Assembly: GCA_964488555.1 (NCBI GenBank)
Contig: CAZAUF010000003.1
Coordinates: 73,367 to 137,366, forward strand
Direction: 5' to 3'
DNA length: 64,000 nt
From: UBA2112 sp964488555
Lineage (GTDB): Bacteria > Patescibacteriota > Saccharimonadia > Saccharimonadales > Saccharimonadaceae
Under the pieces are notes generated by a model that was given only the letters and a program-made list of their open reading frames with translations, was not told the origin of the DNA and did not search any database. Each line of letters opens with the position of its first letter. The stretch's first letter is position 1. Positions 59,630 to 64,000 of the stretch are shown piece after piece. Made by a program: the position numbers and the translations under genes.

Positions 59630-60142
59630 ATGGTGGTATATCGACGAGAAGAGGGGTTTACCGTAGTGGAAATGATAGTGACCCTGGTCATTGTTTCACT
59701 CTTTTTAGGCGTATTCTTCCAGACATTCATTACCTCTCAGGATCAGCAGGCTACGGTCTCTCGCATGGCTGCTGCTACCAATATCGTCCAAGCCAATCTC
59801 AACAAGATCACGGAAAAAAATTATATCCCAGATACGACCACCGAGTGTCTCGATACTCCATCCAGCCCGAACAACCCGCTCACGAACGCTTCCGCCCAGG
59901 GCAGTATCATTGCTACAAATGCCACTACAGGTCAGACTACTCCCACATGGGCCGATGCTGGCATGACTTCAGAGCTGCTCGATAACACAAACTTAGCTAA
60001 CGACACGACCGTACAGACGCTTAAGATTCTTTATCCGCAAGGCTGCGATGATCATCTACCAGCACAGGTAATATCCATTGTTACCTATATCACAGAAAAT
60101 GGATCACAGGAGACCGTCACCCATGCGGCATACATTAACTAA
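59630..60142 (+). CDS. Type IV pilin-like (pseudopilin) protein
   Basis: 170 aa. A short leader is followed by the prepilin peptidase site EEGFTVVEMIVTLVIVSLFL (cleavage after Gly, +5 Glu, hydrophobic N-methyl helix). The head is a small globular domain rich in Thr/Asn with two cysteines about 125 residues apart (TECLDT, PQGCDDH). Likely a minor pilin. A TATTAT box lies about 12 nt upstream of the ATG. It overlaps the next gene by 20 nt. Confidence 0.88.
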   Translation: MVVYRREEGFTVVEMIVTLVIVSLFLGVFFQTFITSQDQQATVSRMAAATNIVQANLNKITEKNYIPDTTTECLDTPSSPNNPLTNASAQGSIIATNATTGQTTPTWADAGMTSELLDNTNLANDTTVQTLKILYPQGCDDHLPAQVISIVTYITENGSQETVTHAAYIN

Positions 60143-60866
60143 AGGCTTTACCGTTGCTGAACTCATCATTGTCATGGTGGTGGCGGGTTTGCTGCTACCG
60201 CTCATCATCGGGCCTCTCGACGACTTATACACGTCATTTATACGAAGTACGAAATCCGTGGTTCAGATTGGTGATGCGCACGGTGCACTCCGTATGCTCG
60301 AAGACGACATATCGTTTGCGACCACGCTAAATCCTACGCGATCAGTCAGTGCACCGCTTGGTGCCAACAATGATGCTACTGCATGGGATTGGCGCGGCGA
60401 TGGCCCGGATAGTCGTGTCATCATCATTACCGCATATGCAACCACTGCTTCAAGAAACGACAACAGTCGCACACTTGCCTTTGCGACCAACTGCACCACT
60501 CCGCTCACCAACACTCATATATACTTCGTCGACGACGGCACCCTCTACCGTCGTACCATAGCCAGCACCCAACCGCAGTGCGCCAGTACGCCCATCGCCC
60601 AAAAAACCACCTGCGCCGCTGGTGTGACCGGTAGCAGTTGCCAGGGTGCAGACGCCGTTATTATACGAAACGTCACCAAATTCTCAGTCGATTATTACTC
60701 TGACCCCTCTTCACCGACTCCCGTGGCTGGTCAGTACGACGACGATTCTCTGGCACCAACCGTTGCCAAAACAGTTGTCATCAATCTATGGGTATCAGAA
60801 AAAAGCGGCCAGTCAGATATCACATCCAAGCGCACGCTTAGAGTTACAAGGATGAACGAGGGGTAA
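60123..60866 (+). CDS. Second type IV pilin-like protein
   Basis: 247 aa starting within the end of the previous gene (20-nt overlap). Prepilin site LTKGFTVAELIIVMVVAGLL (cleavage after Gly, Glu+5). The globular head (about 35-247) resembles PilW/GspJ-type minor pilins in size, with GALRMLEDDISFA after the first helix and cysteine pairs (NCTTP, QPQCAS, TTCAAG, SSCQGA). It is followed by the RCC1 protein with a 1-nt overlap. Confidence 0.88.
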   Translation: MRHTLTKGFTVAELIIVMVVAGLLLPLIIGPLDDLYTSFIRSTKSVVQIGDAHGALRMLEDDISFATTLNPTRSVSAPLGANNDATAWDWRGDGPDSRVIIITAYATTASRNDNSRTLAFATNCTTPLTNTHIYFVDDGTLYRRTIASTQPQCASTPIAQKTTCAAGVTGSSCQGADAVIIRNVTKFSVDYYSDPSSPTPVAGQYDDDSLAPTVAKTVVINLWVSEKSGQSDITSKRTLRVTRMNEG

Positions 60867-63800
60867 TGAGTATGAGTAAGTGGAGCCAAGGATACATGTT
60901 ACCGGCAGCAATCCTGCTAAGCGTCGCGGTGTCTATCGTCGCGGTGACTGCCATGCAGTTCACCATCAGTTCCAGCACGCTCGTCCACATGCAAAACTAC
61001 AAGGACATCGCGCAAAAAGCAGCCGATTCCGGCATACTTTATGCAGACAGCTGCCTCAGCAATAATTTAAATGAGTGGTCATCACTGACATCCGGCAGCA
61101 CTTGTGAAGGTACCAATAACGGTGGTAGCAACTATCTGCAGGAAACAACCGAATGGCGTTCCAGATTCTCGGTAGCACCGGCTGATGGGCAAAACAACAT
61201 CGTTTCAACCGGTACAGTAGAGATACTCAATGGCGGTACGGTCGTCAATACCATCACAACGACTAGCAAGATGAACGTCGCGACTGGCTTTGATACCAGA
61301 CCTATCTCTAGAGGTGAGTCTATCACCGACCTCAAGGCTCAAAACACCGACTGCGCTATAGCCAACGGAAAGCTGTACTGCTGGGGCAGGGGTAGCACCG
61401 GCACGATCGGCGACAACGGCACATCTGATCGGTACAATCCCACGCCTGTCGGTGGAGCACTCGCAGGCAAGACGGTCACCAGAGTGAGCGTATCCGACGT
61501 GTCGGTATGTGCCATCGGCGATGGTGTGCCATACTGCTGGGGCCAGAATGGTCAGGGACAACTGGGCAATGGCAGTACATCCAGCGTCAGGCAGCCCACA
61601 TCTGGTTATCCTCGAATTTCATCCGGAGCTCTCAGTGGTAATTTCATCACCGATATCGGTACCGCACCAGCCAACAATCCTGCCTTCTGGTGGCCACTCG
61701 CTATCGCGGTGCAGCATTCTTGCGCCCTCAAGGCCAATGGCTCGGTCGCATGCTGGGGTACTAACGGATTCCGTCAGCTATCCACCGTAGAAGGATTCTG
61801 TATCGGCGTCATACTCTTCGGCAATTGCGTAGGGTTAGAGATTAAAGCCTATCCTGATAGTCACAACCCCGTACTTGTCTATGGGTATAGCAACAACACT
61901 GGACCGTTTAGGGGCAAAAAGGCAGAACGTGTCGGAGCAAGCTCGCACGATTCATGTATTGTCGCCGAGGGCCGTATGTACTGCTGGGGTGTCGAAGCTC
62001 CGCTCAGCCCCTTCTGCGGTGTACCTCCATCTCCACTCTTCTACCCGGCAAATGTGCTGACTGTGAACCTCAACCCTTGCACAGAGACATACTCAAGCGG
62101 CTACGACATGTCGAGCAAGGCGGGATTCTTTAGCGGGTTTGAAATCAACTCCAAGACTATTGATCCAAGTACGTGGGAGGTAAACACCAATATCGGCTGC
62201 GGCATGGCAAACGCTGACTTCTTCTGTGTTGGCAACGGACCGACGGTGGGATTCCAGTTCTTGCCATCCTTCAAACCACCATGGAGAGAAATTGCAAACG
62301 CTGATGTAACGTCGCATGACAACGGAGACAATGAAATGAGTATGACGTTCGACGGTATCTATTGCTTAGTGGACAAGGGGGTCGCGAAGTGTAAGACATC
62401 AATCACCTCCAATCTATTGTACAGCGGGGGTAGCGGTGTCTTGGATGGTAACGGTATTGGGAACTGGGGTGCTCTCAATACGTCTGCCGGCCTGGCTGGC
62501 AATATACCTATCAAAATCGCAGCAGGCACAATGCACGGCTGTATCGCTGCCAACGGACGACTTTACTGCTGGGGTGTCGGTTCCAATGGGCGACTCGCCA
62601 ATGGCAGCACCTCCAGTATCACCTATGCTACCCATACCGGAGATGGCGGCAACACACCTATTGGATCCGACGAAGGAACCTACGCCGCCAATGGTCCTGT
62701 CAGCACGGGCGATGGCCACACCTGCGGCATCGCCAACGGACAACTGTTCTGCTGGGGACTCAACAACTACGGACAGCTCGGTATGGGCGACCTCAACAAC
62801 CAGGGCACACCTCTGGCTGTCCCTGAATTCTCTGGACAATACGTCACCAAAGTCAGTGCGGGCAAAAATCACACCTGTGCTATCCGATTCGGCAAACTGT
62901 ACTGCTGGGGGCTAAACAACGAAGGTCAGCTCGGTATCGGCAATACGACGAACCAAAGCGAACCACAGCTTGTAAACGGTCATGGCGCGTTGACTTCCAG
63001 TATGCGTGTCACCGACGTCTCGGCTGGCGATAACCATACCTGTGCTGTCGCCAATGGCAATGCATACTGCTGGGGCAACAACTCGCATAGAAAGCTTGGT
63101 GACGGCAGCACCACGCAACGCACTACCCCTATACGTGTGAATGGTACCGGTCAACTGACAACTAGCATGGCAGTGACGAAAGTAAGTGCGGGTAGTGAGC
63201 ACACCTGTGCTGTCGCCAACGCCGATGCATTCTGTTGGGGCTGGAATTACCAGGGTCGCACAGGAATAGGCAGCACCTCTAACAGCGACAGCAACCCGAC
63301 ACGACTCACTGGTGGCACTGCTGGATCACCGACCGGTCCAAACAACATGCGACCATCTGTCAGTGATATCGCGGCAGGAGGCGACTTCAGTTGCGGCATC
63401 TTCAACGGCATGGTCTCATGCTGGGGCAACAGTAGTTCAGGTCAAACCGGCACCAACACCACCGGTACCAGATCTACCCCGACAAACATCTACGGCTCGG
63501 CTGGCAGCTATTATGCTACGCAAGTATCGGCCGGTGCGTCCCATGCCTGCGCGCTCATCCATGGCAACAACTCTGCAATCAACGGCAATATATGGTGCTG
63601 GGGTGCAGGAGCCAACGGTCGCTTAGGCAACGACAGCACATCGAACAGCACTACTCCTGTACTCATCAACGGTGGTGCCACAGTAGACCTGACCGCTCCA
63701 ACCACGCCCATCAATACGCAGCGTCGTGTCGCGACGTACATATCCGCAGGCGCGTCATCTACCTGCTCTGTCGCCAATGCTGTCATCATCTGCTGGGGCA

Positions 63801-63910
63801 ATGGTGCGGACTACCGCCTCGGCGATGGTCTCACCGCCGAAAACAGAGTCCCAGGCGTTACTGGCGGCTATCGATTCCCTCGCCCGTACTCCAAGGGACC
63901 TATATTCTAG
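60866..63910 (+). CDS. PilX-like pilin fused to an RCC1-repeat propeller
   Basis: 1014 aa. The N-terminus GYMLPAAILLSVAVSIVAV is a PilX/minor-pilin-like signal without the +5 Glu, and a pilin-sized region follows (to about 150). The rest is about 13 RCC1-type blades of the form HTCAxxNG..YCWGxNxxGQLG: YCWGQNGQGQLG, FCWGLNNYGQLG, YCWGLNNEGQLG, FCWGWNYQG and others. Each blade carries paired cysteines, so disulfides are likely outside the cell. It probably forms two 7-blade propellers displayed at a pilus tip. Last gene of the minor-pilin operon; ATG overlaps the previous stop (TAATG). Confidence 0.85.
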   Translation: MSMSKWSQGYMLPAAILLSVAVSIVAVTAMQFTISSSTLVHMQNYKDIAQKAADSGILYADSCLSNNLNEWSSLTSGSTCEGTNNGGSNYLQETTEWRSRFSVAPADGQNNIVSTGTVEILNGGTVVNTITTTSKMNVATGFDTRPISRGESITDLKAQNTDCAIANGKLYCWGRGSTGTIGDNGTSDRYNPTPVGGALAGKTVTRVSVSDVSVCAIGDGVPYCWGQNGQGQLGNGSTSSVRQPTSGYPRISSGALSGNFITDIGTAPANNPAFWWPLAIAVQHSCALKANGSVACWGTNGFRQLSTVEGFCIGVILFGNCVGLEIKAYPDSHNPVLVYGYSNNTGPFRGKKAERVGASSHDSCIVAEGRMYCWGVEAPLSPFCGVPPSPLFYPANVLTVNLNPCTETYSSGYDMSSKAGFFSGFEINSKTIDPSTWEVNTNIGCGMANADFFCVGNGPTVGFQFLPSFKPPWREIANADVTSHDNGDNEMSMTFDGIYCLVDKGVAKCKTSITSNLLYSGGSGVLDGNGIGNWGALNTSAGLAGNIPIKIAAGTMHGCIAANGRLYCWGVGSNGRLANGSTSSITYATHTGDGGNTPIGSDEGTYAANGPVSTGDGHTCGIANGQLFCWGLNNYGQLGMGDLNNQGTPLAVPEFSGQYVTKVSAGKNHTCAIRFGKLYCWGLNNEGQLGIGNTTNQSEPQLVNGHGALTSSMRVTDVSAGDNHTCAVANGNAYCWGNNSHRKLGDGSTTQRTTPIRVNGTGQLTTSMAVTKVSAGSEHTCAVANADAFCWGWNYQGRTGIGSTSNSDSNPTRLTGGTAGSPTGPNNMRPSVSDIAAGGDFSCGIFNGMVSCWGNSSSGQTGTNTTGTRSTPTNIYGSAGSYYATQVSAGASHACALIHGNNSAINGNIWCWGAGANGRLGNDSTSNSTTPVLINGGATVDLTAPTTPINTQRRVATYISAGASSTCSVANAVIICWGNGADYRLGDGLTAENRVPGVTGGYRFPRPYSKGPIF

Positions 63911-64000
63911 AGAGATGAACGAGTGGACTTGCTGCCCACTAAACTCCATAGAGACATCAAAGGCAAAAAGCAATAGCACATAGGCGACAACACTAAACCC

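Noticed and set aside
1..64000. UGA recoded to glycine or tryptophan, as in some other CPR lineages
   Set aside because: UGA acts as a normal stop at trhO, pcrA and other full-length genes, and no conserved gene is interrupted by in-frame UGA.

Overview
The window looks like part of a draft chromosome of a Saccharibacteria (TM7, Patescibacteria/CPR) bacterium. The evidence is indirect but consistent. Genes are small and tightly packed. Several core enzymes are short (UvrC 512 aa, AlaRS 633 aa without its C-terminal domains). The cell wall looks Gram-positive (LPxTG protein, LysM-CHAP and Rpf-like hydrolases). Type IV pilin genes are present and no amino-acid or lipid biosynthesis is visible. 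UGA is used as an ordinary stop. A 10-N scaffold gap lies at 16234-16243.

Layout. 14-9171: uvrC, a VIT1-like transporter, an Erm-like methyltransferase, MFS and ABC transporters, the tRNA hydroxylase trhO. 9240-11449: a microprotein, an HTH-Nudix regulator with a 30-bp palindrome, two GC-rich unknown genes. 11508-20834: a structured-RNA candidate, rplY, DedA, uvrA, sbcB, a second structured-RNA candidate and obgE. 20858-26955: a LysM-CHAP hydrolase with a long leader, then an actin-like ATPase / large membrane protein / ruvX / mltG operon. 27038-33035: alaS, an orphan antitoxin, and an iscS-ydcF-mnmA thiolation operon. 33054-45337: tatD, metG, rsmA, rpfB, a Nudix enzyme, pcrA, tpiA, pgk, pyk. 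45371-51467: cell-surface genes, tRNA-Glu and a gene-poor stretch that ends in a long structured leader. 51457-58088: a signalling island with a nine-TM histidine kinase, a LuxI-like protein, a PAS protein, a cysteine-free E1-like enzyme with a LuxI-like N-terminal half, and a receiver-only response regulator. 58175-63910: folD, a DUF5684-like protein and a minor-pilin operon ending in a 1014-residue RCC1-repeat protein.

Two expression styles are visible. Most core genes have no Shine-Dalgarno sequence and carry a TATAAT-type -10 box only 6-11 nt before the start codon, which implies leaderless mRNAs. A second set, mostly GC-rich and often predicted to be exported, has strong Shine-Dalgarno sites, consensus promoters with exactly 17-bp spacers, GTG/TTG starts and long hairpin terminators. 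Some of these genes look actinobacterial.

The most promising undescribed system is the signalling island. The LuxI-like gene ends 11 nt before the nine-TM sensor kinase, an arrangement expected for a synthase-receptor pair. A second LuxI-like domain is fused to an E1-like adenylating domain nearby, and a response regulator is divergently transcribed from it.
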